From Lachnospiraceae bacterium (GTDB lineage Bacteria > Bacillota > Clostridia > Lachnospirales > Lachnospiraceae), in NCBI GenBank assembly GCA_017441265.1, contig JAFRYE010000078.1:1-36055 (forward strand): a DNA stretch of 36,055 nt, given 5' to 3'. The position numbers and the translations under genes were made by a program. Positions 16,311 to 24,338 of the stretch are shown one piece after another (position 1 is the first letter of the stretch; each line of letters starts with the position of its first letter). The notes below the pieces were generated by a model that made no database searches, was not told the origin of the DNA, and saw nothing but the letters and a program-made list of their open reading frames with translations.

Positions 16311-17147
16311 ATGAAAACGAAACTCATGTTAGTGCTGACTTTGGTTCTTCTCGTCGGCGTGCTGAGCGCTTGCGGCGACAAGAACACTACGACCAATACG
16401 ACCGGCGGAACGACTCCGCCCGCAGAGACCACACCGGTACAGGAGGCTACTCCGGCTCCTACGAATACGCCGACGGTTACGCCGACGCCTACCCCGGACC
16501 CGAACGCCTTTTTTGCGAGCGATTTTGACAACTATACGTACGGCTTGATCATCGACGATAAGGCAGAGGATGTCTCCGCTGCAGTAAAGAGCGATCCGAC
16601 GCTTGCGTACCTGTTGTTCGATCAGGTCGGTGCAGGTATGGCCGATCTCGCTGTAGGCAAGGGTGTCGACGGTTCGAACTGCCTTGTTGCAACCGCAAGA
16701 AATGCCAGCTGGAACGGTATCGCACTTGCGATCGATCCCAAGTGGTTCGGCAAGGGCTTCAAGATCAGTTTCGACGCTAAGGCCGTTTCCGAGAAGGAAG
16801 GCGTTAACGACATGCTGGTGTCCTGCACCACGAAGTTCGAGATCCTCAATCCCGATACGGGCGCTCATCCGATGAAGTATCCGGCATACAACCGTGCAAC
16901 CGGTCATTCGATCGACGGCGAGTGGGTACACTGCGAGCAGACCGTATTCTTCCCGACCGATATTTACATCAATCCGGATACCGGCGTTTCGCAGGCTCAG
17001 ATGTTCTTCGAGTGCGCAGACGGCAAGGGTCTTGAAGATGTTTACATCGACAACCTCACGATCACGGTTGTTGACGGTGTCGGCGACTGGGCAGCTTTCG
17101 AGGCTTACTGGGAAGAGCACAAGCCGGCTGAGGAAGAGGAAGAGTAA
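16311..17147 (+). CDS. Lipoprotein with carbohydrate-binding-like beta-sandwich domain
   Basis: The 278-residue protein has a lipoprotein signal ending in LSAC with Cys21 as the lipid site, a Thr/Pro linker (about 28-62), one beta-sandwich domain (about 63-262) and an acidic tail. The domain pattern (W-x-G-I-A-L, F-K-I-S-F-D-A-K, and a closing IYIDNLTITVVD-like strand) recalls CBM4/9-type carbohydrate-binding domains. The fold call is by pattern only. AAGGAGGG lies about ten bases before the ATG. It should sit on the outer face of the membrane and bind glycan. The next gene encodes a related lipoprotein. No catalytic motif is seen. Confidence 0.75.
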   Translation: MKTKLMLVLTLVLLVGVLSACGDKNTTTNTTGGTTPPAETTPVQEATPAPTNTPTVTPTPTPDPNAFFASDFDNYTYGLIIDDKAEDVSAAVKSDPTLAYLLFDQVGAGMADLAVGKGVDGSNCLVATARNASWNGIALAIDPKWFGKGFKISFDAKAVSEKEGVNDMLVSCTTKFEILNPDTGAHPMKYPAYNRATGHSIDGEWVHCEQTVFFPTDIYINPDTGVSQAQMFFECADGKGLEDVYIDNLTITVVDGVGDWAAFEAYWEEHKPAEEEEE

Positions 17148-17179
17148 GCGACTGATTGATCGCGGCTTTTGCTAACGTT

Positions 17180-17212
17180 CAAAGGAGTGGCTCCCGCCAC
17201 TCCTTTGTTTTC
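17180..17212 (+). terminator. Intrinsic terminator between the two lipoprotein genes
   Basis: CAAAGGAGTGGC (17180-17191) and GCCACTCCTTTG (17196-17207) form a perfect 12-base stem with a four-base loop, followed by TTTTC. No separate promoter is clear before the next gene, so it may act as a partial stop within one unit. Confidence 0.85.
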
Positions 17213-17271
17213 GCGAGCGGGATCATTTTCCGCACGCATATATCACCTGACGGAAGGAGGAAGAAGCGCTC

Positions 17272-18360
17272 ATGAAGAGTGTCAAAGAATACTTACGCTC
17301 ATACGCGGGGCTGATCGCCCTGCTCGTTTTGCTTTGCCCGCTCTGCGGCTGCTCCGACCTCCCCGGTTCCGAAGATCTGCCAAAAGATCTCTCACCGTCG
17401 GTTGTCCCGAGTGGGGCGCTCACCCCGTCCCTGACCCCGACGCCTTCCGCGGAGGCTCCGACCGCAAGCCCGACCTCGGCGCCCACTGCGACGCCCGTGC
17501 CGACGACTCCCACTCCGACTCCGCTGCCGGACATTTCCGGTGTAAAGGACGGCGGTTACAACGCCTGCGCAAAATGGCGTGAGAATTCCTACCTTGACTC
17601 TCCGGCCCCGGTCAAACTCGGAATGCCCGTGTACATCAATAACTTTGAGCGCGACCTCGGAAACCGCCTTGCCCACGGCAACAGCGGCAACGAAGCCGAA
17701 GTTTTCGCAACGGACAAAGTGTCCGCCACCGGATACTTCTGCTGCAAGGTCACGCGCCGTAAGCAGGATTATCACGGTCTGAGCGGCCTCGGGTTCCGCC
17801 TGGATTCCACCAACGGTCTCTCGTACGACTCGCTGGTCGGACACACGCTGCAGCTTCATTTCCGGCTTTACTACGAGGACGAGGGCTTCGGTGTCGCAGA
17901 CACCTTAAACCTTACGCTGTTTGACGCCTACCAGACGGAGGTCGTTCTCGATTACGTCTACAATCCGCGTGACGGCTCGATCATGACGGATTCCGCAGGC
18001 AACCCCGTCAAGGAGCGCAAAGAGCGGCCCGTCGCGGCCGACACCGTCGTTGTCAAACGCGGCGACTGGCAGGAATGCACGCTCTATGTTGCAGTCAAGG
18101 CAACGTCCAACAAGGACGGCTGTCTGATCCTCGGCACGCTCGACGAGCAGCCGAACTCCGTCGGATTGTACTGCTCCTACTACATCGACGATCTGATCAT
18201 CACCGTGGTCGATCCCTCGCAGGCGCCGGAGCGCGTCTATCCGGACTACACCGACCGGATCTCGTCCTGGTCGACGATCTCGGGCGTAGACATCGTTCCC
18301 CGCCCTACCATCATCGAGGAGGAGCCGGATCCGCAGGATGAGGGCGACGCGGAGGACTGA
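17272..18360 (+). CDS. Second lipoprotein with related beta-sandwich domain
   Basis: The 362-residue protein has a lipoprotein signal with lipobox LCGC (Cys27), a Ser/Thr/Pro linker (about 41-90), and a beta-sandwich domain (about 110-310). That domain ends SYYIDDLIITVVD, matching the end of the preceding lipoprotein's domain. Like that protein it has an acidic C terminus. The two are probable paralogues, this one with a longer domain. AAGGAGG lies 11 bases before the ATG. Carbohydrate binding is inferred from the fold pattern; the ligand is unknown. Confidence 0.75.
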   Translation: MKSVKEYLRSYAGLIALLVLLCPLCGCSDLPGSEDLPKDLSPSVVPSGALTPSLTPTPSAEAPTASPTSAPTATPVPTTPTPTPLPDISGVKDGGYNACAKWRENSYLDSPAPVKLGMPVYINNFERDLGNRLAHGNSGNEAEVFATDKVSATGYFCCKVTRRKQDYHGLSGLGFRLDSTNGLSYDSLVGHTLQLHFRLYYEDEGFGVADTLNLTLFDAYQTEVVLDYVYNPRDGSIMTDSAGNPVKERKERPVAADTVVVKRGDWQECTLYVAVKATSNKDGCLILGTLDEQPNSVGLYCSYYIDDLIITVVDPSQAPERVYPDYTDRISSWSTISGVDIVPRPTIIEEEPDPQDEGDAED

Positions 18361-18384
18361 TTATTTTCCGAAAAATGCACAAAG

Positions 18385-18418
18385 AAAAGAGGCATACACG
18401 CTGCATGCCTCTTTTTTT
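18385..18418. terminator. Terminator between convergent lipoprotein and acpP genes
   Basis: AGAGGCAT and ATGCCTCT form a stem with a nine-base loop followed by TTTTTTT on the plus strand. The A-rich left flank (AAAGAAAAG) would give a weaker T run on the minus strand for acpP. Confidence 0.88.
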
Positions 18419-18470
18419 CATCTCGTCTTCATCTCTCATCCGCCGAACTCCCCGGTCGGCGCGCTTTCTC

Positions 18471-18701
18471 TCACTCGATTCCGTTATCGGAGAGGTACTG
18501 AACCACATCGCCGATCGTGCGAATGCCGTCCAAATCCTCCGGCTGAATCTCGATGCCGTACTCATCCTCGAGTGCGGTAACGACCTCGTAAAGGTCAAGC
18601 GAATCAATTCGGAGATCGTCCCGGAAACTCGTATCCTCGGTAACTCCGGTAACGTCAATTGACAACTGATTTCTAAGGATCTCCAAGATCTTTTCGAACA
18701 T
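18471..18701 (-). CDS. acpP: Acyl carrier protein
   Basis: This small acidic protein of 76 residues carries growing acyl chains on a phosphopantetheine arm. The attachment site is Ser34 in RIDSLDLYEV; the usual motif is GADSLD, so the residues before it (RID) differ slightly. AAGGAG lies seven bases before the ATG. It stands alone with its own promoter and a palindrome at the transcription start, not inside a fab operon. It may serve general fatty-acid synthesis or a specialised acylation; the genome's other ACPs are not visible here. Confidence 0.93.
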   Translation of the reverse strand: MFEKILEILRNQLSIDVTGVTEDTSFRDDLRIDSLDLYEVVTALEDEYGIEIQPEDLDGIRTIGDVVQYLSDNGIE

Positions 18702-18729
18702 GTTCGTTCTCCTTTTTCGAAAAATAGCT

Positions 18730-18747
18730 CGGTACGGTTTTGTACCG
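18730..18747. promoter_or_regulatory. Palindrome at the acpP transcription start, candidate operator
   Basis: CGGTAC (18730-18735) and GTACCG (18742-18747) form a perfect inverted repeat with a six-base spacer. It covers about +1 to +17 of the predicted acpP transcript, a position typical for a repressor site. The binding protein is unknown; the sequence does not clearly match the FapR or FabT sites I know. Confidence 0.5.
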
Positions 18748-18752
18748 TTTGC

Positions 18753-18781
18753 ATCATATTCCTATGCCGGACATTTGTCAA
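18753..18781 (-). promoter_or_regulatory. Promoter of acpP
   Basis: Consensus TTGACA (18781-18776) and TATGAT (18758-18753) on the minus strand are 17 bases apart. The -35 box begins eight bases past the end of the PH-domain gene. Confidence 0.88.
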
Positions 18782-18789
18782 CAGGAAAA

Positions 18790-19245
18790 TCAGCCTTGCA
18801 TAGAACCGTCATCATCCGGGCCTTCATCGAAATCAGGCATGTCGGGAATTCCGTCACCGTCCATGTCCATCATTGGCTGCATGCCCATCATGCCGTAGAA
18901 CTCCTTGCCGACAACTTTCTTCTCGTTACGCACCTGCTCAACCAGCTGCGAGATCAGCTTCTTCACCATCTTCGGTCTCTTGATGTTGCGAAGCTCGATC
19001 ATCTTCTGCGTGTCCACACGGCTGAATACCTGAACCGTTCCCGTTCCGAACAACTTCTGGCCGAACGTCCGGATCAGACGGACATCGACGATACGGTAAA
19101 GCAACGTCTCATCGTAGGTCGTCTTAAAGAAGCCCTTGTCGATGTTGAGATGGTCTTTCGTCACGGAATATTTTGTGAACGAAAACGGAAACCACATCCA
19201 GTGTTTTCTATCCCTCCAGAGGATTTCTTCCTGCTCCAGTTCCAT
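18790..19245 (-). CDS. Bacterial PH-domain protein with acidic Met-rich tail
   Basis: The 151-residue protein has no signal peptide or membrane helix. Residues about 10-95 look like a bacterial PH domain of the YdbS kind (WFPFSFTKYSVTKDHLNI...YRIVDVRLIRTFGQKLFGTGTVQVF). A basic helix follows (about 100-115). The last 30 residues hold a Met-rich stretch and DMDGDGIPDMPDFDEG, which resembles a calcium-binding D-x-D-x-D-G loop although the protein is probably cytoplasmic. AAAGGGG precedes the ATG by six bases. It has its own promoter. Function is not known; this PH type often mediates protein-protein or membrane-surface contacts. Confidence 0.75.
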   Translation of the reverse strand: MELEQEEILWRDRKHWMWFPFSFTKYSVTKDHLNIDKGFFKTTYDETLLYRIVDVRLIRTFGQKLFGTGTVQVFSRVDTQKMIELRNIKRPKMVKKLISQLVEQVRNEKKVVGKEFYGMMGMQPMMDMDGDGIPDMPDFDEGPDDDGSMQG

Positions 19246-19313
19246 ACGCTACCCCTTTCCTCATATACCTCGTCGCAGGGCGCGTCACTTCGCGCGGCTC
19301 CCGCTCCGATTTC

Positions 19314-19342
19314 ATTATATAGTACCCATACGCAAAAAACAA
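19314..19342 (-). promoter_or_regulatory. Promoter of the PH-domain gene
   Basis: TTGTTT (19342-19337) and a perfect TATAAT (19319-19314) on the minus strand are 17 bases apart, about 60 bases before the ATG. Confidence 0.75.
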
Positions 19343-19365
19343 CATTTTCTTCCGCGGCGCTTCAG

Positions 19366-20319
19366 TCAGATCAAACCGCACGCGCGGAGCACAAACACCA
19401 TCACCGTGATCGTCACGGAGGAGAACAGCGTCGTCACGAGAACCGTTCCCGACGCCAGAGCGGAATCATTGTTCATATTCTTGGCCATGATGTAGCACGC
19501 CACCGTCGTCGGCGAGGCGAGCATCACAGCGATCGCCAGAAGCTGCGCGTCGCGGAAGCCCATCCACACGGCCGCCGGAACGAACACGGCCGGCAGAAGC
19601 ACCAGCTTCGTGATCGAGGCGCTGATGACCAGTTTTGCCTTCGAGACAGCCTGACTGCGGTCAAATGCCGCTCCGAGCACCAAAAGCGCCAGAGGCGTCG
19701 CGATACCGCCGACATTCTTTAAGAACTTATACGGTATCGTCAGCGCAGAGTACTGCGTCCAATGAAGGAACGCCGCAGGGATCGCAAGCAGCACCGCGAG
19801 GATCAGCGGGTTGGTGCATACCTCCCAGATCACCTGTTTCCCCAGATGCTTCGTCCCGTCCCCGCTGCGCGCGCTCATCGCAAGCGCAACAACGGAGAAG
19901 ATGTTGTAGAACGGAACGACCGCAACGATCATCAGCGGAGCAAATCCGACGCTTCCGTAGATGTTCGTCACAAAGGCGATTCCCAGCACGGCCGCGCTCC
20001 CGCGAAAACTCACCATCGCGTATGCTCCGATCGCCGCCCGGTCCTTGATCAATGCCCGGGACAGCCCGTAGATCACCCCGAAGGAGATGCAGGTCACCGC
20101 CATGCAAAACAGCAGAAAACGCAGCTCGATGCTGTCGCTCCAATCGACCTCAGACAGTTCCGTGAACACGTAGATCGGAAGCGTGACACGAAAAGTCAGC
20201 CGGTCTCCGACTTTCACAAACTCTTCCGTCAGGAACCCGCGCCGCCGGAGCAGGTATCCGAGCACGATGACCAGAAACACCGGCATTGTCGCGTTTAGGC
20301 TGAATACTAAATCACTCAT
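19366..20319 (-). CDS. AEC (auxin efflux carrier) family transporter
   Basis: This integral membrane protein of 317 residues has about ten hydrophobic helices and the AEC-family beginning MSDLVFSLNATMPVFLVIVLGY. Characterised bacterial members export or exchange small organic acids such as malate, or amino acids; the substrate here is unknown. The ATG at 20319 starts three bases past the greA stop. A GTG at 20325 overlaps that stop as GTGA and would add two residues. Either way translation is probably coupled to greA. The conserved helix break near AMLASPTTVACYIMAK in the C-terminal half is present. No convincing terminator follows before the promoter of the PH gene. Confidence 0.9.
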   Translation of the reverse strand: MSDLVFSLNATMPVFLVIVLGYLLRRRGFLTEEFVKVGDRLTFRVTLPIYVFTELSEVDWSDSIELRFLLFCMAVTCISFGVIYGLSRALIKDRAAIGAYAMVSFRGSAAVLGIAFVTNIYGSVGFAPLMIVAVVPFYNIFSVVALAMSARSGDGTKHLGKQVIWEVCTNPLILAVLLAIPAAFLHWTQYSALTIPYKFLKNVGGIATPLALLVLGAAFDRSQAVSKAKLVISASITKLVLLPAVFVPAAVWMGFRDAQLLAIAVMLASPTTVACYIMAKNMNNDSALASGTVLVTTLFSSVTITVMVFVLRACGLI

Positions 20320-20321
20320 AA

Positions 20322-20825
20322 TCACTCGCTGATGGTAATCGGGGGTAAGAACGGTGTTTTATCCACGGAGAGGATTGTCACGAAAAATGTCTCTCCGCTC
20401 TCCATCTGAACAAGCAACCGCTCGTTGACTTTGTGCAGGTAGATGGCCTTGCCGATCGGCGACTCGATGCTGATCATTCCCGTCAAAGGGTTTGCGCACA
20501 CCGTCGTCACGATCCGGATTGTCATATTTCTTCCGGTTTTCTCGGAAAATAAGCTGACCTTGTTGGTAATCCCGACCTGATCCTCCGCCGTCTCCGGCTC
20601 CTGCAGAATCTTCGCCGTGCGGATCATGTTGTCAAGGTAACGAACGCGGCTCTCCAGGCGGCGCAGATTGCGCTTTGCCGCCGTGTACTCGGCATTCTCA
20701 CTCAAATCCCCCTGTGCACGCGCCTCGTTGAGCGCCGTGCGGATTGCCGGAGCCTCATCAAAATTCAGGCGGTCGATCTCCGCCCGCATTTGATTGACGT
20801 CGTCCTGTGTTACAGTATCATACAT
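20322..20825 (-). CDS. greA: Transcription elongation factor GreA
   Basis: GreA rescues backtracked RNA polymerase by stimulating RNA cleavage. The 167-residue protein has the N-terminal coiled coil with the tip motif EARAQGDLSENAEYTAAK (about residues 34-51, including the acidic Asp40 and Glu43), and the C-terminal FKBP-like domain with SPIGKAIY. AGGAGGG lies six bases before the ATG at 20825; the longer frame to 20846 lacks a ribosome site. It is transcribed away from pepF and leads into the AEC transporter. Confidence 0.93.
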   Translation of the reverse strand: MYDTVTQDDVNQMRAEIDRLNFDEAPAIRTALNEARAQGDLSENAEYTAAKRNLRRLESRVRYLDNMIRTAKILQEPETAEDQVGITNKVSLFSEKTGRNMTIRIVTTVCANPLTGMISIESPIGKAIYLHKVNERLLVQMESGETFFVTILSVDKTPFLPPITISE

Positions 20826-20869
20826 AGTTTGCCCTCCTACGCGCATTTTCTGTCGCGCGTCCTCCCTTC

Positions 20870-20898
20870 ATATTACCCCGTAACCGCATCAAACGCAA
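20870..20898 (-). promoter_or_regulatory. Promoter of greA
   Basis: TTGCGT (20898-20893) and TAATAT (20875-20870) on the minus strand are 17 bases apart, about 45 bases before the ATG. Confidence 0.75.
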
Positions 20899-20942
20899 GT
20901 CTTTCTTTGGTTTCCGGCGAACAAATCACCCCCTTTGTCGTC

Positions 20943-20971
20943 TTGTTTTTTTCCTGTTTTGATGGTATACT
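20943..20971 (+). promoter_or_regulatory. Promoter of pepF
   Basis: TTGTTT (20943-20948) and TATACT (20966-20971) are 17 bases apart, about 55 bases ahead of the ATG. It forms a divergent pair with the greA promoter. Confidence 0.7.
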
Positions 20972-21032
20972 TGTCAAGATAACGCGAAGTCATTTTTCGC
21001 GTCGGAAAATGTCTTTTTACGGAGGATCACTC

Positions 21033-22835
21033 ATGGCTGAACAACCGAAAGAACGCAGTGAGATTGCGAAAGAATACCTGTGGGACCTGACGTCCCTTTT
21101 TGCCGATGACGACGCCTGGGAAGTCGAGGCCGGAAAACTCGCGGAGGATGTTGCGAAGCTCGATTCGTACCGCGGCCGTCTCGGCGAGTCCGCAGCGGTA
21201 GTCGCGGAAGCCTACAACTGCCTGTACTCCCTGAACACCCGCCTGGAGGCGATGCACGGCTACGCTTTCCAGCGCCGCACGGAGGACACGCGCAGCACCC
21301 AGTCGCAGAATATGTTCAACAAGGCACAGTCCGTCTACGTCCGCTTTCTCGGAGCGGCTTCCTTCTTCGACCCGGAGCTTCTGTCGCTCCCGACGGAAAC
21401 CCTGACGGCCTACTGCGAAGCGCCCGAGTTGGCGCCTTATCGCCACATTCTCGAGGATTCGCTCCGCTCGAAGGAGCACACCCTGACCGCTGCCGAAGAG
21501 GCGATCATCGCGGCGTACGGGGAGATCAGCGGCGCCGGCGGCAGCGTGGCCGACATGCTGATGGACGCCGACATGAAGTTCGACGACGTCCCGAACCCGG
21601 ACGATCCCGAACATCCGATCGCTCTTACGCACGCCAACTACATCGCCCTTGAGGAGAACCCGAACCGCGAGATCCGCAAAGCCGCGTTCGACAATCTCTA
21701 CAAGAGCTACAAGGGCCTCAACAACACCTTCGGCGCGACGTATCTGAACTGCCTGAAGGAGAGCTCGCTGACCGCGAAACTTCGTCATTATCCGTCGAAC
21801 CGCGCGGCCTCCCTCTCCCACTACAATATCCCCGAGTCCGTGTATGACAAGCTCGTGGAGACCGTGCATGCATTCCTTCCCGAGATGTACCGCTACCTGC
21901 GCCTGCGCAAGCGCCTTCTTGGTCTTGAGGAGCTGCACTACTACGATCTCTACACGCCGATCACGAAGGACGTGACCGTGTCCTACACCTACGACGAGGC
22001 GAAGGAACTGCTTCTCACGTCCGTAGCACCCCTCGGCGAGCACTACACCGAGACCGTCCGCAAGGGCCTTGCCTCCCGCTGGGTCGACGTCTATCCCAAC
22101 GTAGGCAAGAGAAGCGGCGCGTACTCCATCGGTTCGTGCAGGACCACGCCGCACATTTCGATGAACTTCACGGGAACACTGGATTCCGTATCGACGCTGT
22201 GCCACGAGATGGGGCATTCGATGCATACGTATCTCACCCACGAGAACCAGCCGCCGCAGTATGACGATTACTCGCTCTTCATCGCCGAGGTCGCTTCCAC
22301 GGTCAATGAAAACCTTTTGGTTGAGCACCTGCTCTCCGTGACCGAGGACAAGACGATGAAGCTGTTCCTGATCAACCAGTATCTGGAGAACTTCCGCGGA
22401 ACCATTTTCCGCCAGACCATGTTCGCCGAATTCGAGCAGATCGCGCACAGCCGCGTACAAAACGGCGAGAGCGCGTCGCCCGAGGATCTGAACAGGATCT
22501 ACCTCGACCTGATCAAACTGTATTTCGGTGACGAGCTCGTCATCGACGAGGCCGTACAATACGAGTGGTCGCGCATCCCGCACTTCTACCGCCCGTTCTA
22601 CGTTTACCAGTACGCCACCGGTTACTCCTCGGCGGTTGCTCTTTCGGAGGGCATCCTCAAGGAGGGCGCTCCCGCTGTGAAGCGCTACCTCGAGTTCCTC
22701 TCTTTAGGCAACTCGGTCTACCCGATGGAAGCACTCGCCCACGGCGGCGTCGACCTCTCCACTCCGGAGCCCGTCGCCAAGGCCCTCAGGAAGTTCAGCG
22801 AGCTTCTCGACCGGGTCGAGGAGTTGACGAAGTAA
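21033..22835 (+). CDS. pepF: Oligoendopeptidase F
   Basis: This cytoplasmic M3-family zinc endopeptidase cleaves medium-length oligopeptides. The 600-residue protein starts MAEQPKERSEIAKEYLWDLT. The zinc motif is HEMGH at residues 391-395 in TLCHEMGHSMHTYL, with the third ligand expected in the downstream EVASTVNENLL segment. Family length is about 600, so it looks complete. GGAGG lies seven bases before the ATG at 21033, and the frame upstream to 20790 is not coding. It fits with the oligopeptide transporter nearby, which would supply substrates. A strong terminator follows. Confidence 0.95.
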   Translation: MAEQPKERSEIAKEYLWDLTSLFADDDAWEVEAGKLAEDVAKLDSYRGRLGESAAVVAEAYNCLYSLNTRLEAMHGYAFQRRTEDTRSTQSQNMFNKAQSVYVRFLGAASFFDPELLSLPTETLTAYCEAPELAPYRHILEDSLRSKEHTLTAAEEAIIAAYGEISGAGGSVADMLMDADMKFDDVPNPDDPEHPIALTHANYIALEENPNREIRKAAFDNLYKSYKGLNNTFGATYLNCLKESSLTAKLRHYPSNRAASLSHYNIPESVYDKLVETVHAFLPEMYRYLRLRKRLLGLEELHYYDLYTPITKDVTVSYTYDEAKELLLTSVAPLGEHYTETVRKGLASRWVDVYPNVGKRSGAYSIGSCRTTPHISMNFTGTLDSVSTLCHEMGHSMHTYLTHENQPPQYDDYSLFIAEVASTVNENLLVEHLLSVTEDKTMKLFLINQYLENFRGTIFRQTMFAEFEQIAHSRVQNGESASPEDLNRIYLDLIKLYFGDELVIDEAVQYEWSRIPHFYRPFYVYQYATGYSSAVALSEGILKEGAPAVKRYLEFLSLGNSVYPMEALAHGGVDLSTPEPVAKALRKFSELLDRVEELTK

Positions 22836-22866
22836 GCGCAGTACCATTACAAGATTGTATTCCACC

Positions 22867-22902
22867 AAAAAAGCTCTCGACGCAATTGTCGGGAGCTTTT
22901 TT
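22867..22902. terminator. Bidirectional terminator between pepF and the opp operon
   Basis: AAAAAAGCTCTCGAC (22867-22881) pairs with GTCGGGAGCTTTTTT (22888-22902) with one mismatch. Flanking A and T runs suit termination from both converging units. Confidence 0.92.
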
Positions 22903-22912
22903 CCATCCCATA

Positions 22913-23431
22913 TCAGAATATAAACTTCTCGCCCTCATACTCGGACAGTTGACACCCTTGCGCAAAAAAGCGATAAAATACAACCGCACGCAGAAAATCC
23001 ATCCGGGACAGCTTCACTTCCTTTCTTCCCGACCTGCGCAACTCCTCCCCGTTTTGCCTCCATACGCTCTTTCTCAGAAAATACCCCGTGCACTTATGGA
23101 ACGGAATTTCTTTCTGTCCCCATCCGCGGTCAACCCACTTCCATCCGGGATAATTGCAACCGTTGAGCGTGAGCTTATCATTCCAGATTTCTTCATTGTG
23201 AACCTGGACAATCCATTGTCCGGACGCGCCCGGAATTCCGTCATCGTACTCGACGCCGAACTCCAGGTCGAACATTTCTTTGATGGAAGGATCCTTCGGA
23301 TCGAACTCCGTTTTGTATACTCCCGCCACCGTGTAGACCGACTCGGGCGACAGTTTCTCCGTCGAATACATGTAACATTTGTCCAGGAACTCATACGCCA
23401 AATGCAGGCATCCGTTCTTCTCTAAAAACAT
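22913..23431 (-). CDS. Protein of unknown function (172 aa), last gene of the opp operon
   Basis: I do not recognise this protein. It has 172 residues, no signal peptide and no membrane helix. It is rich in aromatic residues and has several cysteines. The first 120 residues look like a compact alpha/beta domain (FGVEYDDGIPGASGQWIVQV, then NYPGWKWVDRGWGQKEI). A basic C-terminal helical part follows (RRSGRKEVKLSRMDFLRAVVFYRFFAQG). GAGGTGG lies a few bases before the ATG. It starts 20 bases after the preceding gene, so it is probably co-transcribed with the oligopeptide transporter. It ends just before the shared terminator. Confidence 0.65.
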   Translation of the reverse strand: MFLEKNGCLHLAYEFLDKCYMYSTEKLSPESVYTVAGVYKTEFDPKDPSIKEMFDLEFGVEYDDGIPGASGQWIVQVHNEEIWNDKLTLNGCNYPGWKWVDRGWGQKEIPFHKCTGYFLRKSVWRQNGEELRRSGRKEVKLSRMDFLRAVVFYRFFAQGCQLSEYEGEKFIF

Positions 23432-23451
23432 GCGACCACCTCAACTTATGG

Positions 23452-24327
23452 TTATCCGTTCCGTGCGCCTTTCTTCAGGGCCTGCTCCGCCAGGTCGAGA
23501 ACCTTTCTCATCTCCTCTGTAAGGAGTACGATGTCGGTAAGCCGTTGTCTTGCGTCACTCTCCGGAAGATACCCGTAATCAACCCGGAACAACTCCCTCT
23601 TGTCGGTCCGACGGTAATTCTTTCCGGTTGCTCCCTCCAGGCTGTACTCGTGGTCGATTTTGACCGTGAGCCACAATCTCCCCGGCTCTGTCAAAACCTG
23701 CCCGTACCCGAAGCGGTCCTCCTCACTCACGTCATCCTTCAAGGAAAACTCCCGCAACGCCTGCGCGTATCGAAAGCCGTTCTCCGGCTTCTCGATCTCC
23801 GCCCGCATTGCCGCTGCGAGTTCCCCGATGCTGTAGGGGTTATTGTCCGCGACAAATGCCTTCTCCTCCTCAATCATGGCTTCCGTCGGCCACAGTTCAT
23901 TGACAAGCCTTGTGTGCTCTCTGGTCTCTTCGCCGGTAAGCCACTCTCGGCGCTCTTCGTTCTCCGCGCCGTACAACTCCAATTCCCAGCGCATCCAGAA
24001 AACCGCCTGTTGAAACATGCTCATGTAACGACTGTGGGCTGCATTTGTCTCCTCGGGGGTATTCCCCGGAAGAGGGATTTCAAAGAAATCAGCCTCCCTC
24101 TTGGACACGGTCCCGCCCATGTCGTACTCCATCGAATACGAGCCCTTCAGGACTGCCCTTTTGCTGTCATAGCCGCTTCCGATCCACGCTCCCGACGGAA
24201 GCATCAGATCCGGATCGAGCATGCGTATCTTTTCGCCGAAGCCGTACTCTTTGATTCCCGGCATTTCCCGGAAAATCGCTCGAAACGTATCCATGTCCAT
24301 GAACGATACATTGCTTCCGACTCTCAT
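23452..24327 (-). CDS. Protein of unknown function (291 aa) co-transcribed with the opp genes
   Basis: I do not recognise this protein. From the ATG at 24327 it has 291 residues, no signal peptide and no clear membrane segment. It has three parts: an N-terminal MRVGSNVSFMDMDTFRAIF region, a helical acidic middle (about 95-190), and a C-terminal part with strand-like WLTVKIDHEYSLE followed by a long charged helix (about 255-290). AAAGGAG lies six bases before the ATG and overlaps the stop of the fused transporter gene 11 bases upstream, so co-translation is likely. The open frame that continues upstream to 24732 is only a shadow of the ATPase domain. Confidence 0.7.
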   Translation of the reverse strand: MRVGSNVSFMDMDTFRAIFREMPGIKEYGFGEKIRMLDPDLMLPSGAWIGSGYDSKRAVLKGSYSMEYDMGGTVSKREADFFEIPLPGNTPEETNAAHSRYMSMFQQAVFWMRWELELYGAENEERREWLTGEETREHTRLVNELWPTEAMIEEEKAFVADNNPYSIGELAAAMRAEIEKPENGFRYAQALREFSLKDDVSEEDRFGYGQVLTEPGRLWLTVKIDHEYSLEGATGKNYRRTDKRELFRVDYGYLPESDARQRLTDIVLLTEEMRKVLDLAEQALKKGARNG

Positions 24328-24338
24328 CTGCTGCTCCT

